The notes below the pieces were generated by a model. The model was not told the DNA's origin and did not search any database. It saw nothing but the letters and a program-made list of their open reading frames with translations. Made by a program: the position numbers and the translations under genes. 7,637 bases of DNA from an uncultured Bacillota bacterium (GTDB taxonomy: Bacteria; Bacillota_I; Bacilli_A; Erysipelotrichales; Erysipelotrichaceae). Below are positions 1 through 6,892 of the stretch, piece by piece; position 1 is the stretch's first letter; the number at the start of each line of letters is the position of its first letter. Location of the stretch: assembly GCA_946619805.1 (NCBI GenBank), contig CAMOMM010000040.1:1-7637 (forward strand). Reading direction: 5' to 3'.

Positions 1-2080
1 CATTGCGGATAACATCATTGAAAGCACCTACCAGAACATTGTCACCGGCGAAGAATGACTGTCCCAGTGAAGCCTGAACAGTGGTCTGCCCGGTCAGTTT
101 GGTTTCACTTACCCCGGCTTTCAGCTTGGTAGCTCCACCGGTCCAAGGCTCACCATAGATCATGATCTCAGGATAGATGTATCTGCAGTCATTGTAGATA
201 TCGATCATTGTCTGGTTATCGATCAGACCCATCAGGTCAAAGCGGAATCCGGAGAGATGGTATTCATCGATCCAGAACCGGCAGGATTCACGGAAGAACT
301 TGTTGACCATGAAACGGTCAGAAGCCATTTCATTGCCGCATCCTGAACCGTTGTAGAAAGTTCCGTTGGCTTTTGTACGGTAGTAGTAATACGGTACCAG
401 CAGGTTGAAATTGGAATTCTCCGAAGCGCTGGTATGGTTATAGACAACATCCATGTTGATGGACAGTCCGGCCTTATGCATGGCCATTACCATTTCCTTG
501 AATTCCCTGATCCTGTTATATCCGTCATAAGGATCAGTTGAATAGCTTCCCTCCAGTACATTGTAGTTAAGCGGATCATAGCCCCAGTTATAGTTATCCG
601 TACTCATCAATGAGGAAACCCTGGTTTCATCCACTGAACTGTAATCATAGAATGGCTGGATCTGAACATGGGTGATTCCCAGTTCCTTCAGATGATCCAG
701 TCCGGTAGTTACCGTCACACCGTTTTCCGTATAGCTGGTACCGCTCTGGGCCAGGCCCATGAATCTGCCGCGGTACTGTTCCTCGACACCACTGGTTGGT
801 GAAATTGTCATGTCTCTGACATGGATCTCATAGATCGATGCATCAACATTGTTTCCTTCAAAAGGTCTGACATCACTGTTCCAGCCTTCAATCGTTTCAT
901 TGAGTCTGGTGAAATTGACAACCATTCCACGGCGCCCGTTGATCCCGGCGCTTCTGGCATAAGGGTCAACCACTTCGTTGGTTCCCTTTGAATTGGTCAC
1001 GGTATATGTATAGTATTTCCCGTCAAGATCTTCATTTACGGTATAGCTGTAGACCCCCTTTTCTCCCATTCTCATATCATAGGTAGCGAGAGGAGTCTTA
1101 TCCGTCATATAGTCACCGGTATCGTAGATATTCAATACCATGCCCGTGCTGGTTGGTGCCCATACCTTGAAAGTCGTGGCACCAGGATTGTTTTCATTGT
1201 CAAAAGTAACTCCCAGGTCATCACCTGTATACGTGTACTTTTCATTAAATTCTTCTGTATCAAAATAATTAGTCAGCATCAGGTCAACCTCATTAATCCA
1301 GCTGTTGTCAAAGCGGTAACTGACAGTCACCACATCTGTTATGTTCAGTTCACGCTTGAGTGTCAGATTTGCCATTTTAAGAGAATCGTCAAATTCCTCC
1401 ATGGTGAAGTCTTTGTAATCCTCACCGTTGATCTTGATGGCAAAGCGCGGTCTGTAAGCCTTGAAATCAGCCCTGATCGGCTTGAAATAGGCACTTACGG
1501 TATTGCCGTTTCTTAACATCGCATAGCTGATAATGGACTTGCAGGCATTCTCTTCGGAATCGAATACTGTCGCTTCCTGAGTGCGGACATAGACATTCTG
1601 AACACCGCCATTGCTCTGCGGCTGTACTTCTATTGATCTGTCACCGTCCGGATCCTTGGACCAGTTATCAGTTCTGACGATGAAACCTATCAGGTCAGTT
1701 CCCTTTCCTTCGGATATCACATTAAGATCAAGATCGGCATAGACACCGTAATCATCATAGCCGGTAAACCGATAGGCAGCACCGTTGCCGCCATTGGCCA
1801 TATCCCATGCCCATACATTCCAGGGCTGGTAAACCTCACGGTTATTGCCGGTGTCATCGTTACGGCGGTAATGCAGACGGATTATCCTGGTATCTTCCAG
1901 AGGTCTGGAAGCATAATCAGTGTCATCCTTACTGTACCGGGCAATTACATTGCCGGCAGGTTCCAGGGAAATAGGAACATCATCCGGTCCCTCATCCTCT
2001 TTCTTACAACCGCCAAGTATCAGAGTAAGAAGCATCATTACTGCCAGTAACAGTATCAGAGATTTTCTTTTTCTCATCAT
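1..2080 (-). CDS. pulA: Type I pullulanase lipoprotein (CBM41-CBM48-GH13_14), 3' end beyond window
   Basis: Starch-debranching enzyme hydrolysing alpha-1,6 links, predicted to be tethered outside the membrane. The frame is open from 2080 to the left edge, giving 693 residues with no stop. A basic start and hydrophobic stretch lead to a lipobox LGGC with Cys25. Residues about 65-165 look like a CBM41 starch-binding module (RLHYRR near 70; Trp87, Trp90, Trp92). A linker domain follows, then a CBM48-like part with FKVWAPT (Trp307). The catalytic barrel has the type I pullulanase signature YNWGYDP (497-503), region I DVVYNH (544-549), region II FRFD with nucleophile Asp615, and region III GEPW with acid/base Glu644. 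Region IV with the third acidic residue lies outside the window. AGGAGG at 2086-2091 fits ATG 2080 or the adjacent ATG 2077. The start is 12 bases after the amylase stop, and that stop lies beside this ribosome binding site, so translational coupling is likely. The family call is firm. Confidence 0.95.
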   Translation of the reverse strand, partial: MMRKRKSLILLLAVMMLLTLILGGCKKEDEGPDDVPISLEPAGNVIARYSKDDTDYASRPLEDTRIIRLHYRRNDDTGNNREVYQPWNVWAWDMANGGNGAAYRFTGYDDYGVYADLDLNVISEGKGTDLIGFIVRTDNWSKDPDGDRSIEVQPQSNGGVQNVYVRTQEATVFDSEENACKSIISYAMLRNGNTVSAYFKPIRADFKAYRPRFAIKINGEDYKDFTMEEFDDSLKMANLTLKRELNITDVVTVSYRFDNSWINEVDLMLTNYFDTEEFNEKYTYTGDDLGVTFDNENNPGATTFKVWAPTSTGMVLNIYDTGDYMTDKTPLATYDMRMGEKGVYSYTVNEDLDGKYYTYTVTNSKGTNEVVDPYARSAGINGRRGMVVNFTRLNETIEGWNSDVRPFEGNNVDASIYEIHVRDMTISPTSGVEEQYRGRFMGLAQSGTSYTENGVTVTTGLDHLKELGITHVQIQPFYDYSSVDETRVSSLMSTDNYNWGYDPLNYNVLEGSYSTDPYDGYNRIREFKEMVMAMHKAGLSINMDVVYNHTSASENSNFNLLVPYYYYRTKANGTFYNGSGCGNEMASDRFMVNKFFRESCRFWIDEYHLSGFRFDLMGLIDNQTMIDIYNDCRYIYPEIMIYGEPWTGGATKLKAGVSETKLTGQTTVQASLGQSFFAGDNVLVGAFNDVIRN

Positions 2081-2092
2081 CTTCTCCTCCTT

Positions 2093-4081
2093 TTAGAATC
2101 CGCTCATGTCAGCAAAGCCGCTGCGCAATACATCATCCTTGATGTCCGCTGACTGCTTTATGACATTGGAATCCCATTCGTTTAAATTCGTTATTTCATA
2201 ACCCTTCGGGAAAATGGCGATCAGGAAACCGGTCATGCCGGTAGTATCAACCAGCATTACGCCATCCTTTATCTCATAATCCCTGCTCCATCTTCCCGGC
2301 ATCCAGCTCCAGATATAGAGTTCATAGTCGCCATTGAGGTATGACGGATCAAGATTGAGAACATTGAAGCGGTCTTCAATTGTTTCCAGCTGTTTATAAG
2401 TGAAAGTCTGTTCAAAGACATTTATGCCCTTGCGCAGATAGACATGCAGATCCACCTTGCCGTCTGAGACATGGTCTTTCATATGTAAGGTGGTTTCATT
2501 GCTGATGTCAGTCTTTCCTGTTTTGTCATTATTGAACCAGTAATAGCCCTCATCATAGTTTTTGGCATTCATCGTCACTTCCAGATCATCGGTAAATGAA
2601 CAGTCACGCTGTGATATTGTCAGTTGAGGATGAATGTCTTTGCTTCTGGTAATGACTGCTACCCCATTGGAATCAAACATGACTTTGGCAACGCCCTTGT
2701 CAATAACGACCTTGTTGCCGGTCAGGGCATCATAATAGTTGCCGCTTTCCATATGAGGCACTGCAACCTCAACTGTTTTCTGAGGTGTAATGTCTCCCAG
2801 ATTGATGATCAGAACACCCTGATCATTATTCCCTATCTTTTCAACGATGTAGCATGTTCCATCGACTGATTCATAGCTTTCTGCGTCATAGAAACGGTTA
2901 TGGAATCGGTTGGAAACCGCTACCCGTTCGCTTTCATAAGCATAGGAGCCGATCTTGCCTACTTCCAGGGCATCACTCGGACGGGCCAGATACAGTCCGC
3001 CCAGTCCTTTTTTAGCCGCTATTACTGCCCAGTATTTGGCTATTCTGATTGGCGTGTAATGGGTATTGGAACTGACATATTCGTCATGACTTTCCACCCA
3101 GGCAATCAGCTTAGTAGCATCATCGACCTTAAGAGTGGCATTAAGTATCATATTAGGATCCTTTTTGGACACGGCACTTTTATACTGAGAAGCAAAGCCA
3201 TCGTCAGTTACTAGCATCATGGAAGTATAGTATGACAGCGGCCTGTTTGCCGGAGAATTCAGGATCTCTCCGTATACATACAGGTTTTTCCCGGTTTTCT
3301 TCTTATAATATTCCTTTGCCTTACCTACCGTGTTTTCCCAGAAATCACTGGCGTAGTCAGGGTCCTGGGAAGTTTCGATATGCTTGGCAGCATCAAAACG
3401 GAAACCATCAATTCCCGCATCGATGCACTCTTCTAACAATGCCAGGATCCTGCCCTGTACATAAGGATTGGCAGTATTGAGGTCAGGCAGATTGCCGTAA
3501 GGATAGTATTGTGTTTCAGCACCGCTTCCTCTGGCATTTTTATTGTGGTGGAAAGTCACACCGTTACCATCGGTATCTTCATTGCGGTTGGCATAGAGAA
3601 CAGGTTCATAGTCCGCAACTGTTGCCATGACAGTTGGGGTGCCGTCTGCTTCCTTGCCTTCATCATCGGTAGTAGCCATATGATTGGCAACAATGTCAGC
3701 CAGAATGCAGATGTTGTATTTTTCCGCTTCCTGACACAGAGCCACCAAATCATCCTTGGATCCCAGCGATGACTTGTCACCGATGGAAAAGCTTAGCGGC
3801 TGGTAGAAAGCCCACCAGGCCGAGCCGCCGCTTTTCGGCTGCTGTACCGGCATGGTCAGGACATTCTTGAAACCGGCATTGGCTATGTTCTCCAGATTCT
3901 CACGGATCTGGTTATAGGTCCAGTTAAAAGCATGAAGAGTCAGACCGTCTTCGGCATTATCCGGCAGTCTGTCGGTATAGTTATCCGCAAAATCCTCATA
4001 TTCTGACGGCTTGTTATCCCTGCAGGCGGTAAAGCTGCAGATCATAAGTACAGCCATCAGCAGACACAGTATTTTTTTCAT
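2093..4081 (-). CDS. AmyE-like alpha-amylase lipoprotein (GH13, subfamily 28 type)
   Basis: Endo-acting alpha-1,4-glucan hydrolase, predicted to sit on the outer face of the membrane; 662 residues. The signal peptide ends in lipobox FTAC with Cys20. All four GH13 conserved regions are present: DIVANH (129-134), GFRFDAAKH with nucleophile Asp230, GEIL with acid/base Glu272, and WVESHD with Asp333. DGFRFDAAKH, GEIL and the later VSNRFHNRF resemble Bacillus subtilis AmyE as I recall it. After the barrel and beta-sandwich, residues about 484-570 resemble the chitobiase-C/Ig-like domain of AmyE. The last ~85 residues, with YIWSWMPGRW (Trp591, Trp593), look like a carbohydrate-binding module, perhaps CBM26-like. 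I chose ATG 4081 because AAGGAGG (4089-4095) sits 7 bases upstream and a signal peptide starts there. An in-frame ATG at 4138 would add 19 residues, place the signal peptide internally and start inside a terminator stem. It is cotranscribed with the pullulanase, and probably with the upstream binding protein by terminator read-through. Confidence 0.95.
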   Translation of the reverse strand: MKKILCLLMAVLMICSFTACRDNKPSEYEDFADNYTDRLPDNAEDGLTLHAFNWTYNQIRENLENIANAGFKNVLTMPVQQPKSGGSAWWAFYQPLSFSIGDKSSLGSKDDLVALCQEAEKYNICILADIVANHMATTDDEGKEADGTPTVMATVADYEPVLYANRNEDTDGNGVTFHHNKNARGSGAETQYYPYGNLPDLNTANPYVQGRILALLEECIDAGIDGFRFDAAKHIETSQDPDYASDFWENTVGKAKEYYKKKTGKNLYVYGEILNSPANRPLSYYTSMMLVTDDGFASQYKSAVSKKDPNMILNATLKVDDATKLIAWVESHDEYVSSNTHYTPIRIAKYWAVIAAKKGLGGLYLARPSDALEVGKIGSYAYESERVAVSNRFHNRFYDAESYESVDGTCYIVEKIGNNDQGVLIINLGDITPQKTVEVAVPHMESGNYYDALTGNKVVIDKGVAKVMFDSNGVAVITRSKDIHPQLTISQRDCSFTDDLEVTMNAKNYDEGYYWFNNDKTGKTDISNETTLHMKDHVSDGKVDLHVYLRKGINVFEQTFTYKQLETIEDRFNVLNLDPSYLNGDYELYIWSWMPGRWSRDYEIKDGVMLVDTTGMTGFLIAIFPKGYEITNLNEWDSNVIKQSADIKDDVLRSGFADMSGF

Positions 4082-4095
4082 TTTATTTCCTCCTT

Positions 4096-4112
4096 CCGGA
4101 ATGATATTCCGG
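4096..4112 (-). promoter_or_regulatory. Short hairpin abutting the amylase ribosome binding site
   Basis: Perfect 7-bp inverted repeat CCGGAAT / ATTCCGG with a 3-base loop, read the same way in the minus-strand transcript. Its 3' arm touches the Shine-Dalgarno AAGGAGG at 4089-4095 directly. No U-run follows, so it is not a terminator. Extra C residues before the 5' arm could pair with Gs of the Shine-Dalgarno across a small bulge. It may act as an mRNA-stabilising 5' hairpin or a modest translational control; both are inference. Confidence 0.55.
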
Positions 4113-4120
4113 GGGACAAT

Positions 4121-4153
4121 TACAAGAAAGGGCTTCACATAATGAGAAGCCCT
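4121..4153 (-). terminator. Intrinsic terminator between the binding lipoprotein and amylase genes
   Basis: In the minus-strand transcript, AGGGCTTC (4153-4146) pairs with GAAGCCCT (4136-4129), a perfect 8-bp GC-rich stem. Two further pairs are possible past one mismatch, and a moderately U-rich tail UUUCUUGU follows. It lies 24 bases past the lipoprotein stop and 47 bases before the amylase start. I see no convincing promoter between it and the amylase, so it probably works as a partial terminator that lowers enzyme expression relative to the binding protein. Confidence 0.8.
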
Positions 4154-4177
4154 GTCATTTAAGGTTAGGTATTTGAA

Positions 4178-5140
4178 TTATTTCTTTTCAGCAGAAACGA
4201 CTACTTCATCACCAAAGGTAATTGTTACAACATAAGTGCCATCTTCAGCAGCTACTAAGTTAGAGCCATCTGCAGCACCCCAGTTGTTGTCCCATGCGCT
4301 GTCAGCACGTACCTTGAATTCATCGCCGGCCTTTAATTCAACTTCAGCACTCCAGCTGTTGTTTTCGCCAGCTGTCATTGGGAAGTCTTCCTTGCCGCCC
4401 CATTCAGTCATTGAGCCGACAACACCGAACTGATGTTCAGATGGAACAAATTCAACGATCAGTTCCTGAGCCTGTCCATCTCTTGCTTCCTTCAGAACTA
4501 AGCCGATGCCATAGCCTGGAGTTGAAGCAGATGAAACTGAAGTATACTGAGCGATAACCAGAGTATACAGACCCGGAACGCCGATGCATGCAGGGTTGCT
4601 GGCCCATGAGAAACCGTATTCATCGTTTTCTTCCTGCCATACAGGCATGAATAAGGTATCTGGTGTTAATGATTCAGCATGAGCTGTCTTAGGGTCAGAG
4701 ATCCACTGGTCTTCTGCATAAACCTTTGTGTCGCCATCAACGTCTACTGAGCACTGAGCAACCTTGAAGGCATTAGAGCCGTTTACTCTGTACAGCTTGC
4801 CGTCGATCAGAGCGTTTGTAGTCCAACCGGCATCGTTTACGCCTAATACTACATCGATAGTATACAGATACTTGATTTCCTTGCCGGAAAGAGTGTTATA
4901 TAAAGCTTCGTTGATTGTCTTGACATCTTCAAGAGCAATTGGCTTTAAGGCTGATGCTTCATATAATGCGGTATCCTTACCGTTCCATCCATTCTGAGTT
5001 CCATCAGCTAATAAATACTGACCATGAGCAACCCATGCTGCATGTGTATCATCAGCTAAAGGCTTTGGTGCCGGTTTGCTGCAGGCAGCCATACCAAGTA
5101 CCATAAGTACTGATAATAAAGCAACTAAAAATTTTTTCAT
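4178..5140 (-). CDS. Surface lipoprotein with C-terminal SusE/SusF-like starch-binding domain
   Basis: Likely a cell-surface starch or maltodextrin-binding protein without enzymatic motifs; 320 residues. The signal peptide ends in a lipobox (GMAAC) with Cys20, followed by a short Pro/Lys-rich linker. Residues about 30-230 match no family I recognise; they are rich in Trp, Tyr, Asp and Asn, as is common in glycan-binding domains. From Gln237 onward the protein resembles the small beta-sandwich of SusE/SusF and X25 modules: FGVVGSM, TEWGG (Trp247), a central SWSAEVELKAGDEFK strand pair, then WDNNWG (Trp283, Trp287). The start is ATG 5140, with AGGAG at 5150-5154 nine bases upstream. It is first in the operon behind its own promoter and ahead of a terminator and two starch-degrading enzymes. 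Leucine is often TTA and alanine GCT/GCA here, whereas the amylase and pullulanase favour CTG; this fits high expression. The binding role is inferred from the domain and context. Confidence 0.85.
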   Translation of the reverse strand: MKKFLVALLSVLMVLGMAACSKPAPKPLADDTHAAWVAHGQYLLADGTQNGWNGKDTALYEASALKPIALEDVKTINEALYNTLSGKEIKYLYTIDVVLGVNDAGWTTNALIDGKLYRVNGSNAFKVAQCSVDVDGDTKVYAEDQWISDPKTAHAESLTPDTLFMPVWQEENDEYGFSWASNPACIGVPGLYTLVIAQYTSVSSASTPGYGIGLVLKEARDGQAQELIVEFVPSEHQFGVVGSMTEWGGKEDFPMTAGENNSWSAEVELKAGDEFKVRADSAWDNNWGAADGSNLVAAEDGTYVVTITFGDEVVVSAEKK

Positions 5141-5189
5141 TTCCTATCTCTCCTTCTTAATTTATTTAGAAATCTTTTGCTTCATATTA

Positions 5190-5217
5190 ATGATATCACA
5201 AATATTTCACATGTTAA
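5190..5217 (-). promoter_or_regulatory. Sigma-A type promoter of the starch operon
   Basis: The -35 is TTAACA (5217-5212, five of six consensus bases). A 16-bp spacer ending in TGA (extended -10) leads to the -10 TATCAT (5195-5190, five of six). Transcription would begin near 5183, leaving a leader of about 43 bases before ATG 5140 that includes the ribosome binding site. This is the strongest promoter-like sequence I see in the window. Confidence 0.75.
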
Positions 5218-5232
5218 GAAAAAACGTTTTCC
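5218..5232. promoter_or_regulatory. LacI/CcpA-family operator-like palindrome
   Basis: A perfect 10-bp palindrome AAAACGTTTT (5221-5230) with the central CG typical of LacI-family operators, within GGAAAACGTTTTTTC on the minus strand. It lies 3 bp upstream of the -35. It matches the core of the Gram-positive cre consensus but misses the outer TG and CA positions, so a dedicated maltose/starch LacI-type regulator is at least as likely as CcpA. Placement upstream of -35 allows either activation or repression. Confidence 0.5.
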
Positions 5233-5284
5233 TAAAGTAAATTTTTCTTGTTTTTATTTGAATTCAGACACCATTCGGGCCATT

Positions 5285-5962
5285 TCAATGCTCAATTCCT
5301 ACTTCACGGCAGTAATTCACCATGTTTTCGGCATATTTGGACGGTCCTCCCTTTTCCAGGGTAGATGGACCGGCTACCAATGAATCCGCCCCGGCCCGGA
5401 CATACAGCTTTCCGTGTTCCGGAATGATGCTGCCATCGACCGTGATCTCGATCTTGTGATCGGCATGAGAGCAGATCTCCACCAGTCTTTCCAGTTTTTC
5501 AATGGCATTAGGTACCATTGGCTGACCGAAGAATCCCGGGTTGATGGAAAGAAAATTAACAAAGTCCAGAACCGGTAAAGCCTCTCGGACATATTCCATT
5601 GAAACACTCGGACTTAAGGCATATCCGGCCTTAAGGCCTTTCCGTTTCAGATTCTGTAACAGACGGTATGGCTGGGCACAGGTTTCCGGATGGAAACTGA
5701 CACGGTCCCCTTCCCTCAATTCATAGTATTCGAGGATTCTTTCCGGATTATAGGCCATGCAGTGGACATCCAGAGGAATGTCAGTCAGACTGTGCCACAG
5801 TTTGGCTTCATCAGTACCCATGGCCAGATTAGGCACATAATGGCCATCCATGATGTCAAAATGCAACCCATCGGTCTTGGTCTCTTCAAAAGCTCTGACG
5901 TAATCCATTATCTCCCTGGGATCAAGAGCCCACAGTGAAGCGTAAAACTTGATTTTCTTCAT
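5285..5962 (-). CDS. Ribulose-phosphate / allulose-6-phosphate 3-epimerase family protein
   Basis: Cytosolic TIM-barrel epimerase acting at C3 of a ketose phosphate; 225 residues, the normal family length. Family motifs are in order: Ser9 near the start, HFDIMDGHYVPN with metal ligands His34 and Asp36, DVHCM with His67, SINPGFFGQP in the middle, and VDGS with Asp176, followed by AGADSLVAG in the phosphate-binding region. All four expected metal ligands are therefore present. HPET and VDGS resemble E. coli AlsE (allulose-6-phosphate epimerase) more than housekeeping Rpe, which usually has VDGG, so the substrate is uncertain. ATG 5962 has AAGGAGAA at 5968-5975. An in-frame ATG at 6019 would overlap the upstream gene by 56 bases and add 19 residues unlike the family. 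The upstream SDR stop is one base away, so translation is coupled. I see no convincing terminator in the 144 bases before the starch operon. Confidence 0.88.
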   Translation of the reverse strand: MKKIKFYASLWALDPREIMDYVRAFEETKTDGLHFDIMDGHYVPNLAMGTDEAKLWHSLTDIPLDVHCMAYNPERILEYYELREGDRVSFHPETCAQPYRLLQNLKRKGLKAGYALSPSVSMEYVREALPVLDFVNFLSINPGFFGQPMVPNAIEKLERLVEICSHADHKIEITVDGSIIPEHGKLYVRAGADSLVAGPSTLEKGGPSKYAENMVNYCREVGIEH

Positions 5963-5963
5963 C

Positions 5964-6827
5964 TTAATTCTCCTTCTTATATTCTTCCATGAAACGGCTG
6001 ACGGCATCTTCCCAGTCACTCATTTCATCTTTAAATGTATCTTTATACAAAAGTGAGATCATCGCTGTATTCTTATGCCTGCGGGCAAATCTGATGGCAG
6101 CTGCCTGAGCCGGCTGCACCAGATCAGCTGAATATCCTGCCATGGTACACAGTTTTGAATAGAATTCATATCGGGAAGCCCGGCCCTTATTACAGATGTG
6201 GTAAGTTCCATAGTATTCGGTATTGGCCATTATCTCAATGGCTCTGGCCAGATCCCGGGTATAGGTGTTGGAACACCTCTGATTAACCGCAGCAGGAATG
6301 ACCTCCCCTTTCCGCCATCTGGCAAACAGATTAAGAACCATGTTGGTCTCTATTTTTCCCTTCAGACCAAACAGCAGGCCTGTTCTGACAATGAAATGAC
6401 GCTCACACAGTTCCTTTACTACCTGTTCACCCGCAAGCTTGCTGGCACCATATACATTGATCGGACCGACAGGGTCAAACTCGTGATAAGGTGTCTCCTT
6501 CTCGCCGTCAAAGACCGCATCCGTACTGATATATACCATTTTTGCCCCGAACATTCTGGCAGCTTGAGCTACATTTCTGGTAGCTACGGTGTTAGTCAGA
6601 TAGGTTGTTTCCGGATCCTTTTCGGCTTCGTCAACATTTTTTATGGCTGCCGCATGCACTATTGCATCGGGGTGTATATCCCCAACAAGACGCACTACTG
6701 ATTCCAGATCCCTTAGATCAAGCTGACTTCTGCCCTTCAGTCTTATGACCTCGTGACCTTTTGATTCAAACAGACCAGCGATCTCTTCACCGAGAAGACC
6801 GGAGGCACCGGTTACTATTACTTTCAT
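5964..6827 (-). CDS. RmlD-type NAD(P)-dependent sugar-nucleotide reductase (extended SDR)
   Basis: Cytosolic extended short-chain dehydrogenase/reductase; 287 residues, normal for RmlD (dTDP-4-dehydrorhamnose reductase). It begins with the cofactor motif TGASGLLG (Gly7, Gly10, Gly13). It has AAAIKNVDEAE, then STDAVFDG, the catalytic YGASK (Tyr126, Lys130) followed by LAGE, and a C-terminal substrate-domain tail with a conserved Trp (SDW). STD.VFDG plus YG.SK.AGE is the RmlD hallmark. No rmlA, rmlB or rmlC is in the window, so dTDP-rhamnose synthesis is not supported by context and a related reductase or epimerase role is possible. ATG 6827 has AGGAGA at 6836-6841, 8 bases upstream. It forms a two-gene unit with the epimerase-family gene. 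The nucleoside hydrolase terminator lies only 33 bases upstream, leaving little room for a separate promoter. Confidence 0.88.
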   Translation of the reverse strand: MKVIVTGASGLLGEEIAGLFESKGHEVIRLKGRSQLDLRDLESVVRLVGDIHPDAIVHAAAIKNVDEAEKDPETTYLTNTVATRNVAQAARMFGAKMVYISTDAVFDGEKETPYHEFDPVGPINVYGASKLAGEQVVKELCERHFIVRTGLLFGLKGKIETNMVLNLFARWRKGEVIPAAVNQRCSNTYTRDLARAIEIMANTEYYGTYHICNKGRASRYEFYSKLCTMAGYSADLVQPAQAAAIRFARRHKNTAMISLLYKDTFKDEMSDWEDAVSRFMEEYKKEN

Positions 6828-6859
6828 ATATAATTTCTCCTGACTTCAGTATACTACAG

Positions 6860-6888
6860 AAAAACAGACAGGGATTATCCTGTCTGTT
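6860..6888 (-). terminator. Intrinsic terminator of the nucleoside hydrolase gene
   Basis: A perfect 10-bp stem AACAGACAGG / CCTGTCTGTT (arms 6879-6888 and 6863-6872) with a 6-base loop, followed in the minus-strand transcript by a five-U run overlapping the stem end. It starts 4 bases after the hydrolase stop codon. It has the form of a classical rho-independent terminator and separates this gene from the SDR gene. Confidence 0.88.
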
Positions 6889-6892
6889 ATTT

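Noticed and set aside
4101..4106. TATCAT inside the hairpin upstream of the amylase as a -10
   Set aside because: No -35 at proper spacing (the nearest TTGTAA is 13 bp away) and the start would fall in the Shine-Dalgarno.
4082..4138. In-frame upstream ATG extending the amylase by 19 residues
   Set aside because: It would start within the terminator stem, lacks a good ribosome binding site and pushes the lipoprotein signal peptide inside the protein; ATG 4081 has AAGGAGG at ideal spacing.
5141..5284. Possible small gene or terminator in the gap before the starch operon
   Set aside because: The AT-rich gap holds the promoter and operator; I see no small gene with a ribosome binding site and no GC-rich stem with a T-run. 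TGAATTCA at 5259-5266 is only a short palindrome.
5963..6019. In-frame upstream ATG extending the epimerase-family protein by 19 residues
   Set aside because: It lies inside the SDR gene and the added residues do not resemble the family; ATG 5962 has its own strong ribosome binding site.
6198..6701. 167-codon open frame on the plus strand opposite the SDR gene
   Set aside because: Antisense to a gene with complete family motifs, with no recognisable domain; other plus-strand frames opposite the amylase and hydrolase were rejected likewise.
6848..6853. TATACT as a -10 for the SDR gene
   Set aside because: No acceptable -35 lies 16-18 bp upstream, and the implied transcription start would fall in the ribosome binding site. 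The true promoter of this pair is not resolved.
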